From Paraburkholderia sp. CNPSo 3274 (GTDB taxonomy: Bacteria > Pseudomonadota > Gammaproteobacteria > Burkholderiales > Burkholderiaceae), in NCBI RefSeq assembly GCF_024206475.1, contig NZ_JAMBPR010000042.1:17064-81063 (forward strand): DNA of 64,000 nt, written 5' to 3'. Under the pieces are notes generated by a model. It was not told where the DNA came from, did not search any database, and saw nothing but the letters and a program-made list of their open reading frames with translations. The number at the start of each line of letters is the position of its first letter. Position 1 is the stretch's first letter. The translations under genes and the position numbers were made by a program. Positions 43,942 to 52,806 of this stretch are shown here, piece by piece.

Positions 43942-44385
43942 ATGCAATTCACACTGAACGACCGGCTCTTCGAGTTCGAAGGCGATCCGGATACGCCCCT
44001 GCTTTGGGTGATCCGCGAGTCAGCAGGACTGACGGGCACCAAGTACGGCTGCGGCATCGGCGCATGCGGGGCCTGCACCGTGCACCTCGAAGGCGAGGCG
44101 ACGCGCTCGTGCGTACTGCCTGTCTCGGCGGTAGCGGGCCGCCGTATCACGACCATCGAGGGCCTTGCGCCAGAAACCTCGCATCCGGTGCAACAGGCCT
44201 GGATCGCGAAGGATGTGCCGCAATGCGGCTATTGCCAGTCCGGCATGGTGATGGCCGTTGCCGCGCTGCTCAAGCAGCATCCGCATCCCACCGAGGCGCA
44301 GATCGACCAGGGCGTGACGAACCTGTGCCGCTGCGCGACCTATCACCGAATTCGCGAGGCTATTCATGTCGCAGCGAATTCCTGA
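43942..44385 (+). CDS. [2Fe-2S] subunit of a molybdenum hydroxylase, IorA-like
   Basis: The 147-residue protein has a plant-type [2Fe-2S] domain (CGIGACGACTVHLEG near 35-50) and a second cluster domain (QCGYCQSGMVMAVAAL; NLCRCATYHRIREAI). It matches the alpha subunit of isoquinoline 1-oxidoreductase. It would pass electrons from the Mo site of the next gene to the cytochrome. GGGAGA precedes ATG 43942. It overlaps the large subunit gene by 20 bases. Confidence 0.93.
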   Translation: MQFTLNDRLFEFEGDPDTPLLWVIRESAGLTGTKYGCGIGACGACTVHLEGEATRSCVLPVSAVAGRRITTIEGLAPETSHPVQQAWIAKDVPQCGYCQSGMVMAVAALLKQHPHPTEAQIDQGVTNLCRCATYHRIREAIHVAANS

Positions 44386-46624
44386 GCGCACGCAAGGCGC
44401 GGGCGACGCGCACCGCGAAAGCCGCCGCGACTTCCTCAAGACCGGTCTCGCGTTTGCGGGCAGCCTCGTGCTGCCGCTCGCGTTCAGCGAGCAGGTGAGC
44501 GCAGCGGAGGACGGGACGCGCTTTCGCGAGATCAACGACTGGGTGCGTGTCGATCCGGACGGCCGGACGATCATCGGGCTCTCGCAGGCCGAAGTGGGGC
44601 AGGGCGTCTACACCGGCTTGCCGCAGGTGCTGGCCGACGAAATGGACGCCGACTGGCGGCGCGTGAGCGTGCAGTTCGTGACGGGGCGCGACGCGTATCG
44701 CATCGCGGCGGCAAACGAGCATCCGCAGCAGTTCGTGGGCGCCTCGATGTCGGTCACGATGTTCACGCAGCGTCTGCGCATGGCAGGCGCGCAGGCGCGC
44801 GAGGTGTTTCTCGCGGCGGGAGCGCGGCGTCTGGGCGTACGGCCCACGCAGTGTGCGACGAAGACCGGTCGTGTGATCCATCTGCAAACGGGGCGCTCGA
44901 TCGGCTACGGCGAACTGCTTGCGGACGCCGCGAAACTGCCGCTGAATCCGCAGCCGCGCCTGAAGGCCGAGTCGGCGCGCACGCTCATTGGTCAGCCGTT
45001 GCACAAGCTCGACGCGCCGGCCAAGGTGAACGGCAGCGCGATATTCGGCATCGACGTGCAGGTGCCCGGCATGCTGATCGGTGCGGTGAAAATGGCACCC
45101 ACGCTCAACGGCACACCTCGCGCCGTGCGCAACCGCGATACGGTGCGCGCGCTGGCTGGTGTGGTCGAAGTGGTGCAGGCGAAAGACGCCGTGATCGTCG
45201 TGGCCAATACGTACTGGCAGGCCAAAAAGGCTTGCGACGCGCTCGACGTGCAGTGGGAAGATGGCGCCCCGCCCGCAGACAGCGCGACGATACTCGCTGA
45301 GCGCCAGGCCGCGCTGATGTCGGAGCAAGCGGTAGTGGCGACGCGCATTGGCGACGCGAGCGCGCGGTTCGAAGCCGCGCATAACTCAAACCGCGCACAC
45401 GGCGCACACAGCGCTCACGGCGCGCCGGCAGCCGGCCGGCTGATCGAAGCCGATTACCACACGCCCTATATCGTTCACGCCACCATGGAGCCCGTGAACG
45501 CCACGGTGCACGTGCGCGAGCACGACATCGAAGTGTGGGGTCCGATCCAGGGGCAGGACAAGGTGCGCTGGGCGCTCTCCGCCATCTTCAAGGTGCCGTC
45601 GGAGAAGGTGATTGTGAACACAACGTTCATCGGCGGCAGCTTCGGGCGCAAGTACGTGCCCGACTTCGTGATCCATGCGGCTGTCGCCTCGAAGGCGGTG
45701 GGCCGGCCGGTCAAGGTGATCCGTTCGCGCGAGGACGATATCCGCCACGGTTTCTACCGGCCCGGCGTTTCGGCGCGCATGCGCGCGGTGCTCGGTCCCG
45801 ATGGCTACCCGAGCGCCATGCATCTGCGTGTGGTGGGGCAATCGCTCTACTGGTCGATCAAGCGCGACTACTTCGAAAAGGCGGGCGGCTGGGACGAAAC
45901 CATGCTCGACGGCCTTTACGACCTCGGCTACTCGGTGCCGGATCTGCTCGTCGATTCGGTGAGCGTCGATCAGCACATTCCCGTGAGCTTCATGCGCAGC
46001 GTGGGCAGCACGTCCAGCGTCTTTTTTCTCGAGAGCTTCATCAACGAACTCGCACACGCGGCGCGCATCGACCCGCTCGACTACCGCCGCACGCTGCTGC
46101 GTGACGATCCGCTTGCGCTGCGCGTGCTCGATCGCACAGCGGCGCGGGCGAACTGGACGCGCAGGCCGGCAGCGGGCGTGTACCGCGGCCTCGCGTACTG
46201 CCTCTATACGGGCCGCGGCGGCGCGTTCACGACCTACGTCGCCACCATCGTCGAGCTGCGCATGGTGGAAGGCCACGCGAAACTCGAACGCGTGGTGTGC
46301 GGCGTCGATTGCGGGCAGGCCATCAATCCCACGCTGATCCGCGAGATGGTCGAGGGCGGCATCGGCTTCGCGCTCACCAACACGTTCAAGAGCGAAATCA
46401 CGTTCAAGGACGGCGCGGTGGTCCAGGAGAACTTCGCCGACTATCCGCTCCTGTATCTCTCGCAGATGCCGAAGATCGAGGTCGAGATCGTGGAGAGCGA
46501 CCGTGCGCCGCAAGGCTGCGGCGAAGTGGCGCTGCCGCCTGTCGCGCCCGCCGTGGCCGCCGCGCTTTTCGAAGCGACGGGCGCACGCCTGCGCACCATG
46601 CCGCTCGAGCAGCCGCTAGCCTGA
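44366..46624 (+). CDS. Molybdopterin-binding subunit of a molybdenum hydroxylase, IorB-like
   Basis: A 752-residue xanthine-oxidase-family subunit. It begins with an exact Tat signal, SRRDFLKTGLAFAGSL (19-34), so the folded complex is exported to the periplasm. Later landmarks are DAPAKVNGSAIFGIDV, GPIQGQDKVRW, TFIGGSFGRKY and the C-terminal QGCGEVALPP with the catalytic-Glu region. A His/Ala repeat (AHGAHSAHGA) interrupts a loop near residue 345. Relatives hydroxylate N-heterocycles or aldehydes using water and give electrons to cytochrome c. The substrate here is unknown. Confidence 0.92.
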   Translation: MSQRIPERTQGAGDAHRESRRDFLKTGLAFAGSLVLPLAFSEQVSAAEDGTRFREINDWVRVDPDGRTIIGLSQAEVGQGVYTGLPQVLADEMDADWRRVSVQFVTGRDAYRIAAANEHPQQFVGASMSVTMFTQRLRMAGAQAREVFLAAGARRLGVRPTQCATKTGRVIHLQTGRSIGYGELLADAAKLPLNPQPRLKAESARTLIGQPLHKLDAPAKVNGSAIFGIDVQVPGMLIGAVKMAPTLNGTPRAVRNRDTVRALAGVVEVVQAKDAVIVVANTYWQAKKACDALDVQWEDGAPPADSATILAERQAALMSEQAVVATRIGDASARFEAAHNSNRAHGAHSAHGAPAAGRLIEADYHTPYIVHATMEPVNATVHVREHDIEVWGPIQGQDKVRWALSAIFKVPSEKVIVNTTFIGGSFGRKYVPDFVIHAAVASKAVGRPVKVIRSREDDIRHGFYRPGVSARMRAVLGPDGYPSAMHLRVVGQSLYWSIKRDYFEKAGGWDETMLDGLYDLGYSVPDLLVDSVSVDQHIPVSFMRSVGSTSSVFFLESFINELAHAARIDPLDYRRTLLRDDPLALRVLDRTAARANWTRRPAAGVYRGLAYCLYTGRGGAFTTYVATIVELRMVEGHAKLERVVCGVDCGQAINPTLIREMVEGGIGFALTNTFKSEITFKDGAVVQENFADYPLLYLSQMPKIEVEIVESDRAPQGCGEVALPPVAPAVAAALFEATGARLRTMPLEQPLA

Positions 46625-46665
46625 AATCGAATCCCTGTTTCATCCCCACAAAAAGGCTTTAATCC

Positions 46666-47007
46666 ATGATTCGTCTTCCTCATTTCATCGCGCCGCTCGC
46701 GGTTGCCGTGCTCGCCCAGAGCGCGTTTGCCGAGCCCGCCGTGGATATCGCGCGTGCACGCCAGATCGCCACACAGCATGCCTGCTTCGGCTGTCACGCC
46801 GTGGACAAGAAGCTCGTCGGCCCCGCATACCGCGACGTGGCCGCGCGCTACGCGGGCAAGCCGGGCGCGGCGAGCGCGCTCGTCGCGCATATCCAGAACG
46901 GCAGTTCGGGCAACTGGGGCTCCATACCCATGCCGCCCAACGCGATCAGCGCGGGCGATGCGCAGATCGTCGCGCAATGGATCCTCGCTGGCAGCAAGAG
47001 CGAATGA
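46666..47007 (+). CDS. Class I cytochrome c
   Basis: A 113-residue periplasmic cytochrome with signal peptide (FIAPLAVAVLAQSAFAEP), haem site CFGCH and Met ligand in SIPMPPN. It follows the molybdenum hydroxylase by 41 bases and is the likely electron acceptor of that exported enzyme. The sequence is like cytochrome c551/c5. Confidence 0.93.
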   Translation: MIRLPHFIAPLAVAVLAQSAFAEPAVDIARARQIATQHACFGCHAVDKKLVGPAYRDVAARYAGKPGAASALVAHIQNGSSGNWGSIPMPPNAISAGDAQIVAQWILAGSKSE

Positions 47008-47119
47008 GCGCGCAGACCGTGCTGGTCGCGCGAAGCTGATGCTGAAGCCGGGCCGCGTTGAAAGGTCCGGTGTCCATTCAAATAAATAAGTATGACGAAA
47101 TAAAGGGTTGGAGATCGTG

Positions 47120-48193
47120 ATGAAAAAGGCAATCGTGGCAGCATCGTTCGCATTCGCTTCTGCGCTCGCGTGGGGGCAGAGCAGCGTGACGCTCTATGGC
47201 ATCGTGGATACGGGCATCGAGTACTACAACAATACCGCGAAGGGCGGCTCGTTCGTCGGCATGCCCTCGCTTACGGGCGAGGTGCCGTCGCGCTTCGGTC
47301 TGCGCGGCCAGGAGGACCTGGGCGGCGGCTACCGGGCCTTCTTCGTGCTCGAAAGCGGCTTCGCGCCCAATAGCGGCGCGCTCAATTACGGCGGGCGCCT
47401 GTTCGGCCGCCAGGCGAACGTGGGCGTGAGCAGCGACTACGGCACGCTCACGCTGGGCCGCCAGATGAACATGTCGATGTATGTGCTGTTCAACGCTGAC
47501 GTGATCGGCCCGTCGATCCATTCGATGGCGAGCTTCGACAGCTATCTGCCGAACGCGCGCAGCGACAATGCCGTGGGCTATCTCGGCAAATTCCACGGCG
47601 TGACGATCGGCGGGACATACAGCTTCGGGCGCGACGCAGCGGGTCCCGCGGGCCCATCGGCGACGAACTGCGGCGGCCAGCTCGCCGGCGACGCCGTGGC
47701 CTGCCGCCAGTACACGATGATGCTCGCCTATGACAACGCATGGGGTGGCGCCGCCGCGTCGTACGACGTGATGTACGGCGGCCCAGGCGCCTCGGCGCCG
47801 CTCGTGAGCAGCGCGGATACGGACAAGCGCGTGATTGTGGACGGCTACGTGAAGTTCGGCTCGGCCAAGGTGGGCGGCGGCTGGATCCGCCGCAACACGG
47901 CCGCGGCGGAGCATATGCAATCCGATCTCTTCTTTCTGGGCGCAGACTACTACGTGACGCCGACCTTTTCACTGGACTTCCAGGGGCTGCGCTATATTCT
48001 GCGCGATCAATCGAATTCGACACTGTTCGTCGGCCGCGCGAACTATTTCGTTTCGAAGCGCACGACGCTTTATGCATCGCTTGGATACATGCTGAACAGC
48101 GCGCTCGCCGCGAACGCGGTAGCCGCCGCCGGCACGGTGCAGACGGGCGCGAACCAGTTCGGCGCGATGATGGGTATTCAGCAACGCTTCTGA
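47120..48193 (+). CDS. Outer-membrane porin, OpcP type (copy 2)
   Basis: A 357-residue trimeric porin: signal KKAIVAASFAFASALAWG, mature start QSSVTLYGIVDTGIEYYNN, RFGLRGQEDLGGGYRAFFVLE (pieces RFGLRGQEDLGGG, FFVLE) and terminal Phe (GIQQRF). The chosen start is ATG 47120 with GGAG six bases before; TTG at 47108 adds four residues. It lies in the molybdenum hydroxylase unit and is a second outer-membrane route next to the oxygenase regulon. Confidence 0.93.
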   Translation: MKKAIVAASFAFASALAWGQSSVTLYGIVDTGIEYYNNTAKGGSFVGMPSLTGEVPSRFGLRGQEDLGGGYRAFFVLESGFAPNSGALNYGGRLFGRQANVGVSSDYGTLTLGRQMNMSMYVLFNADVIGPSIHSMASFDSYLPNARSDNAVGYLGKFHGVTIGGTYSFGRDAAGPAGPSATNCGGQLAGDAVACRQYTMMLAYDNAWGGAAASYDVMYGGPGASAPLVSSADTDKRVIVDGYVKFGSAKVGGGWIRRNTAAAEHMQSDLFFLGADYYVTPTFSLDFQGLRYILRDQSNSTLFVGRANYFVSKRTTLYASLGYMLNSALAANAVAAAGTVQTGANQFGAMMGIQQRF

Positions 48194-48236
48194 CGCGGCG
48201 CGCACGCCGCGCAGCGCCACACATTCGGAGGGGACA

Positions 48237-49235
48237 ATGGCGACGGACCTGTTGAGCGCCGCATTGGCGGATCTGCGTGCCGACGCCGTGGTAACGGGGC
48301 ACTTTTCGCTCGCGGCATCATGGGCGTTTCGCAAGCCGGCGATCGAGGGCGTGATGTTCCGCACGGGCCGCGGCGCGCCGTTTTATGTGATCGTGCAGGG
48401 CATGGAGCCGCTTTGCGTCGAGCCCGGTGATTTCGTGCTGCTGCCGCACGGCCACGAACACGTGCTGGCTTCCGCGCCCGACGTTGCGCCCGTCCCCTTC
48501 GACGATCTCGCTGCGCGCGCAGGCATTCGCCCGAGCTTCGACACCCCTTTGCGCATCGAGTCGGGCCGCGGCGGCGCAGTGTGCGATCTCTACACCGGCA
48601 TCGTGTTCTACCGCGAGGCGGTGCGCAATCCGCTGTTCTCGGTGCTGCCGCCTCTCATTCATGTGCGTGCGAACGACGCCGCGGTTGGCCCGTGGCTCGC
48701 GGACACGCTCATGGCCTTCATCCGCGAATCGATGGCCTGCCAGCCGGGCTGGGCCGTTGCGGCCGCGCGCCTCGCCGACGTGCTGTTCGTGCAGTTGCTG
48801 CGCGCGCATCTCGCCTCGGCCGTCAGCCACACGGGCTGGTTGCGCGGACTCATGGACCCGCAGGTCGGCCGCGCCATCGCGCAACTGCACCGGCACCCGG
48901 ACCAGGACTGGACCGTCGAGTCGCTGGCGGCGATTGCCGGTATGTCGCGCTCGCGGTTCAGCGCGCGGTTTGTCGAGCTGGTCGAGGAAACGCCTATCGG
49001 GCATCTCACGTCGTATCGCATGTATATCGCGAGCGGTGCGCTGCGCGATTCGCGGCGCCGGCTCATCGAGATCGCCATGAGCGTGGGCTACGCGTCAGAG
49101 AAGGCATTCATTCGCGCGTTCCGGCGCTGGGCGGGCATGGCGCCCAAGCAGTACGCGCGCAGCGTGCGCGATCCGTACGACATGGCGCTTGCCGCGGGTG
49201 CGCGCGAGGGCGAAGGGCCGCCGCACACGCTGTGA
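48237..49235 (+). CDS. AraC-family regulator with N-terminal cupin
   Basis: A 332-residue regulator. Residues 1-190 form a cupin-6 type sensor (SWAFRKPAIEGVMFRTGRG, GDFVLLPHGHEHVLASAP) and the C-terminal 100 residues the two AraC helices (VESLAAIAGMSRSRFSARF; LIEIAMSVGYASEKAFIRAFRR). GGAGGGG precedes the start. It lies 43 bases after the porin and may be cotranscribed, giving the molybdenum hydroxylase block its own sensor besides the IclR proteins. Confidence 0.92.
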   Translation: MATDLLSAALADLRADAVVTGHFSLAASWAFRKPAIEGVMFRTGRGAPFYVIVQGMEPLCVEPGDFVLLPHGHEHVLASAPDVAPVPFDDLAARAGIRPSFDTPLRIESGRGGAVCDLYTGIVFYREAVRNPLFSVLPPLIHVRANDAAVGPWLADTLMAFIRESMACQPGWAVAAARLADVLFVQLLRAHLASAVSHTGWLRGLMDPQVGRAIAQLHRHPDQDWTVESLAAIAGMSRSRFSARFVELVEETPIGHLTSYRMYIASGALRDSRRRLIEIAMSVGYASEKAFIRAFRRWAGMAPKQYARSVRDPYDMALAAGAREGEGPPHTL

Positions 49236-49266
49236 GGCGCGGCTTCCCCTGCTCGTGGCGGTGCGC

Positions 49267-50148
49267 TCACAACAGCGGCAGCGTGAGCCGTATGTGCTCG
49301 GCAAACGCCGCCGTGAGGAGCGACGGCCGCTTGCGCCCGAACTTGATCGTGATGCCCACGGCCGGCAAGGGCGGCAGCGCGGGGTCGCCATTGAGAATCG
49401 TCAGATCCGCCGGAACGGCCGTTTGCGTCATGACGGCGAAGGCCTGGCCCGAACGCACGAGCGCGGTGAGACCCGCCAGGCTGCTGCTCGCATACGCGAC
49501 GCGGTAGGCTCTGCCCGCGCGCTCCAGCGCTTCGCAGGCCGCAATGTGGTCGAGCGTGTCCGGATCGGAGAGCGCGAGCGGCAACGGATCGAAATGGGCG
49601 GAGTCGAGTTCGGGAGAGCCGATCCAGACCAGTTGCTCGCGGCGAATGATCTCGTCGTGCGGACCGCTTGCGTTCGCAGATCCAGTGGCGGTCAAAGGCA
49701 GCGACACCATGGCGAGATCGACCGCACGCTTGTCGAGCTGTTCGAGAAGGCGCGGCGTGGGAACGCACACGACTTCCACGAGCGCATTCGGATGCTGGCC
49801 CGAAAACCGGCGTAGCAAGGCGGGGAGGAACACGGCGGCATAGTCGTCCGGGCAGCCGAAGCGCAGGGTGCCAGATAAGCCTGTGCCGCAAAGGTCGGCC
49901 ATGGCCTCGTCGTGCAGGCGCAGAATGCGCTGGGCGTGCACCAGCAGGCGCTCGCCGGGGTTAGTCAGCGCGACGCCGCGGCCGGTGCGCTGAAACAGCG
50001 GCTGATCGACGATCTCCTCGAGCCGCTTGATCTGCTGGCTCAGCGCCGACTGGGTGCGGCCAACGCGTTCGGCCGCACGGCTTAGCGAGCGCACCTCGGC
50101 AATCACCGCGAACGAACGCAGCAGATCGATTTCCAGTGGACGGCTCAC
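49267..50148 (-). CDS. dgdR: LysR-type repressor of dgdA
   Basis: The 293-residue protein matches DgdR of Burkholderia cepacia as I remember it: SRPLEIDLLRSFAVIAEV, GRTQSALSQQIKRLE, FQRTGRGVALTNPGERLL and FGCPDDYAAVFLPALLRRF. I chose GTG 50148 (MSRPLEIDLL) behind GAGG; an upstream frame to 50175 adds nine residues. It is divergent from dgdA with 104 bases between starts. DgdR is a LysR protein that represses dgdA until a dialkylglycine is present. Confidence 0.9.
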   Translation of the reverse strand: MSRPLEIDLLRSFAVIAEVRSLSRAAERVGRTQSALSQQIKRLEEIVDQPLFQRTGRGVALTNPGERLLVHAQRILRLHDEAMADLCGTGLSGTLRFGCPDDYAAVFLPALLRRFSGQHPNALVEVVCVPTPRLLEQLDKRAVDLAMVSLPLTATGSANASGPHDEIIRREQLVWIGSPELDSAHFDPLPLALSDPDTLDHIAACEALERAGRAYRVAYASSSLAGLTALVRSGQAFAVMTQTAVPADLTILNGDPALPPLPAVGITIKFGRKRPSLLTAAFAEHIRLTLPLL

Positions 50149-50252
50149 GATATTAGCCTCTTTTCTAGCTTGCATAAGAACTATTCGATTCTATAAAACC
50201 AGAGCGCCGACTAGACTGCAAGGAAAACCCGCTGCCCGATGAGGAGAAGCCC

Positions 50253-51554
50253 GTGTCCAGGAACGACGACGAACAGTTTTGGCGCAACGCGAGGCAGCAC
50301 CTGATCCGCTATGGCGGCACGTTCGAGCCGATGATCATCGAGCGCGCTCAGGGCAGCTTCGTCTACGACGCGGACGACCGCCCGATTCTCGACTTCACGT
50401 CGGGGCAGATGAGCGCGGTGCTCGGGCACAGCCACCCCGAGATTGTCTCGGTCATCAACGAATACGCGGGCAAGCTGGACCACCTGTTCAGCGGCATGCT
50501 CTCGCGGCCCGTGGTCGAACTGGCCACGCGCCTCGCCGACGTCACGCCCGACGGGCTCGACCGGGCGCTGCTGCTGAGCACCGGCGCGGAGTCGAACGAG
50601 GCCGCCATCCGCATGGCGAAGCTCGTCACGGGCAAATTCGAAATCGTGGGCTTTGCGCAGTCGTGGCACGGCATGACGGGCGGCGCGGCTTCGGCCACCT
50701 ATAGCGCAGGGCGCAAGGGCGTGGGTCCCGCAGCAGTGGGCTCGTACGCGATTCCCGCGCCGTTCACGTACCGGCCGCGCTTCGAGCGCAACGGGCAATA
50801 CGATTACCTCGCGGAACTCGATTACGCGTTCGATCTCATCGATCGCCAGTCCAGCGGCAATCTCGCGGCCTTCATCGCGGAGCCGATCCTGAGCTCGGGC
50901 GGCATCATCGAACTGCCGCCCGGCTATATGGCGGCGCTCAAGCGCAAATGCGAAGCGCGCGACATGCTGCTGATTCTCGATGAGGCGCAAACGGGCGTTG
51001 GGCGCACCGGGATGATGTTCGCGTGCGAGCACGACGGTGTGACGCCCGACATTCTCACGCTCTCGAAAACGCTCGGCGCCGGCTTGCCGCTCGCGGCCGT
51101 GGTCACTTCCGCGCAGATCGAAGAAGCCGCGCACGAACGGGGCTTTCTGTTCTACACGACGCATGTGTCCGATCCGCTTCCTGCTGCGGTCGGCCTGAGG
51201 GTGCTGGACGTGGTGGAGCGCGACGGACTCGTTGCGCGCGCAAACATCATGGGCGAGCGCTTGCGGCGCGCTCTGCTGGACCTGATGGAGCGCTTCGAAT
51301 GCATCGGCGACATTCGGGGGCGCGGGCTGCTGCTCGGTCTCGAGATCGTCAAGGACCGCCGCACGAAGGAGCCCGCCGACGGCCTTGCCGCGAAAATCAC
51401 GCGCGAGTGCATGAAGCTCGGGCTCAGCATGAACATCGTGCAGTTGCCGGGCATGGGCGGCGTGTTCCGCATCGCGCCGCCGCTGACCGTGAGCGAGCAG
51501 GAGATCGATCTCGGCGTGGAACTGCTGGGGCAGGCGATCGAGCGTTCGCTTTGA
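50253..51554 (+). CDS. dgdA: 2,2-Dialkylglycine decarboxylase
   Basis: The 433-residue PLP enzyme has the same length as the B. cepacia decarboxylase and its key residues at the same numbers: Gln52 (TSGQMSA), Trp138 (SWHGMTG), Asp243 and Gln246 (LDEAQTGVGR) and the PLP-binding Lys272 (LSKTLGAG). It decarboxylates dialkylglycines such as 2-aminoisobutyrate, then transaminates pyruvate to alanine. It starts at GTG 50253 with GAGGAGAAG. The divergent dgdR supports the call. Confidence 0.95.
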   Translation: MSRNDDEQFWRNARQHLIRYGGTFEPMIIERAQGSFVYDADDRPILDFTSGQMSAVLGHSHPEIVSVINEYAGKLDHLFSGMLSRPVVELATRLADVTPDGLDRALLLSTGAESNEAAIRMAKLVTGKFEIVGFAQSWHGMTGGAASATYSAGRKGVGPAAVGSYAIPAPFTYRPRFERNGQYDYLAELDYAFDLIDRQSSGNLAAFIAEPILSSGGIIELPPGYMAALKRKCEARDMLLILDEAQTGVGRTGMMFACEHDGVTPDILTLSKTLGAGLPLAAVVTSAQIEEAAHERGFLFYTTHVSDPLPAAVGLRVLDVVERDGLVARANIMGERLRRALLDLMERFECIGDIRGRGLLLGLEIVKDRRTKEPADGLAAKITRECMKLGLSMNIVQLPGMGGVFRIAPPLTVSEQEIDLGVELLGQAIERSL

Positions 51555-51558
51555 GGAC

Positions 51559-51595
51559 CCGGGTCGTCGCGGCTAGGCCTTGCTGCGCGACCCGG
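51559..51595. terminator. Convergent hairpin dgdA / lrp
   Basis: CCGGGTCG pairs with CGACCCGG around a 21-base loop in the 18-base gap and the 3' end of the Lrp gene. No T-run follows, so termination is only possible. Confidence 0.35.
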
Positions 51596-52049
51596 CCGGG
51601 CCGACCGGGCTGACTTGGGGCCGCGCGAGCGCACGCGCGGCGAGCGGCGTGGACATGACGATGGACGTGCGCGTCTCGCCGTAGAGGTTGATGCGCTGGA
51701 TCAGGCGCTCCAGATCGGCCACGCTCGTCGCAACGAGGCGAATGACATAGGAGTCCGCGCCAGTCACGTGATGGCATTCGAGCACCTCGGCAATCGCGCC
51801 GAGCAGCTTCAGAAACTTCGCTTTCGCGGATTGGGGCACCGTAATGCCGATCAGGGCCGAGATTGGATAGCCGGCGGCGGCCGGGTTCACGCGCGCCGAG
51901 TAGCCTTCGATCACGCCGGCTTCTTCGAGACGTCTCACGCGCTCCGTGACCGCCGGCACGGAGAGATGCACCTGGCGCGCAACCTCGGTGTAGGTCATGC
52001 GGCCGTTTTCCTGCAGCAGCGCCAGTATTTTCCAGTCCAGATCGTCCAT
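51573..52049 (-). CDS. Lrp/AsnC-family regulator
   Basis: The 158-residue protein has the Lrp HTH (DDLDWKILALLQENGRMTYTEVARQVH, quoted as DWKILALLQENGR and EVARQVHLSVPAVTERV) and the RAM ligand domain (VTGADSYVIRLVATSVADLERLI). The start is ATG 52049 or 52052; the frame continues upstream without family features. It is divergent from a LysE-type exporter, the common layout in which the Lrp protein controls amino acid export. It may sense an amino acid linked to dgdA. Confidence 0.9.
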   Translation of the reverse strand: MDDLDWKILALLQENGRMTYTEVARQVHLSVPAVTERVRRLEEAGVIEGYSARVNPAAAGYPISALIGITVPQSAKAKFLKLLGAIAEVLECHHVTGADSYVIRLVATSVADLERLIQRINLYGETRTSIVMSTPLAARALARPQVSPVGPAGSRSKA

Positions 52050-52164
52050 CATGGCGAAATCTTTAAGGTGAAATGCCAATTTTCCCTTAAATCTCGACTT
52101 CTGCGGATAATCTTCGCCGTCTACGATAGTCCCCTATAGAACATGAATTGCGGGGAGAAGGGAC

Positions 52165-52806
52165 ATGCTGTTCGTCAAAGCCGTGGCAATGGGGTTTTGC
52201 ATCGCGGCGCCGGTCGGGGCCATCGGCATGCTGTGCATCCAGCGCAGCCTGAGCCGGGGTTTTTGCTCCGGCTTCGCAACGGGCATTGGCGCTGCGTGCG
52301 CGGATGCCTTTTATGGTTTGCTCGGCGCGCTCGGCGTGGCCGGTATCGTGGCGGCGCTGCCAATGCTGACGGTGGTGTTGAAGGCGGCGGGGGGCGCATT
52401 TCTGGTGTGGATGGCATGGACCATCGCACGCGAGTCGCCCGCCGCGCCGGCCGCCGTACAGGAGACCCAGCGCAGCCCTGTCACGCGGGATTTCCTCACG
52501 ACGTTTGCGTTGACGCTCTCGAACCCCCTGACCATTTTTTCGTTCATCGCCGCGTTTGCGGCGCTCGGGCCCTTGCCGGCCATGCCAGGCGAGCGGGGCG
52601 CGCCGGGATGGCTTTCGGTGGCGCCCATGGTGACGGGCGTGTTCGCGGGTTCGGCCGTGTGGTGGTTGTTCCTGAGCGGTGTGACGTCCGCGTTGCGTAC
52701 GAAGCTGCCGCTCGCGTTCGCGCGGGGCATCTCCATTTTTTCCGCCGTGGCGATAGCCGCGTTTGGCGTCGTTCAAATGATCACGGGTCTCGCGCGGCTC
52801 GCTTAA
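52165..52806 (+). CDS. LysE-family amino acid exporter
   Basis: A 213-residue membrane protein with six hydrophobic segments. AVAMGFCIAAPVGAIGMLCIQRSL and GFATGIGAACADAFYGLLG (each quoted as the family N-terminal blocks: APVGAIGMLCIQRSL, ATGIGAACADAFYG) are typical of the RhtB/LysE family, as is LTLSNPLTIFSFIAAFAALG. It would export an amino acid. It is controlled presumably by the divergent Lrp gene and overlaps the convergent ChaC-like gene by 4 bases. Confidence 0.9.
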   Translation: MLFVKAVAMGFCIAAPVGAIGMLCIQRSLSRGFCSGFATGIGAACADAFYGLLGALGVAGIVAALPMLTVVLKAAGGAFLVWMAWTIARESPAAPAAVQETQRSPVTRDFLTTFALTLSNPLTIFSFIAAFAALGPLPAMPGERGAPGWLSVAPMVTGVFAGSAVWWLFLSGVTSALRTKLPLAFARGISIFSAVAIAAFGVVQMITGLARLA

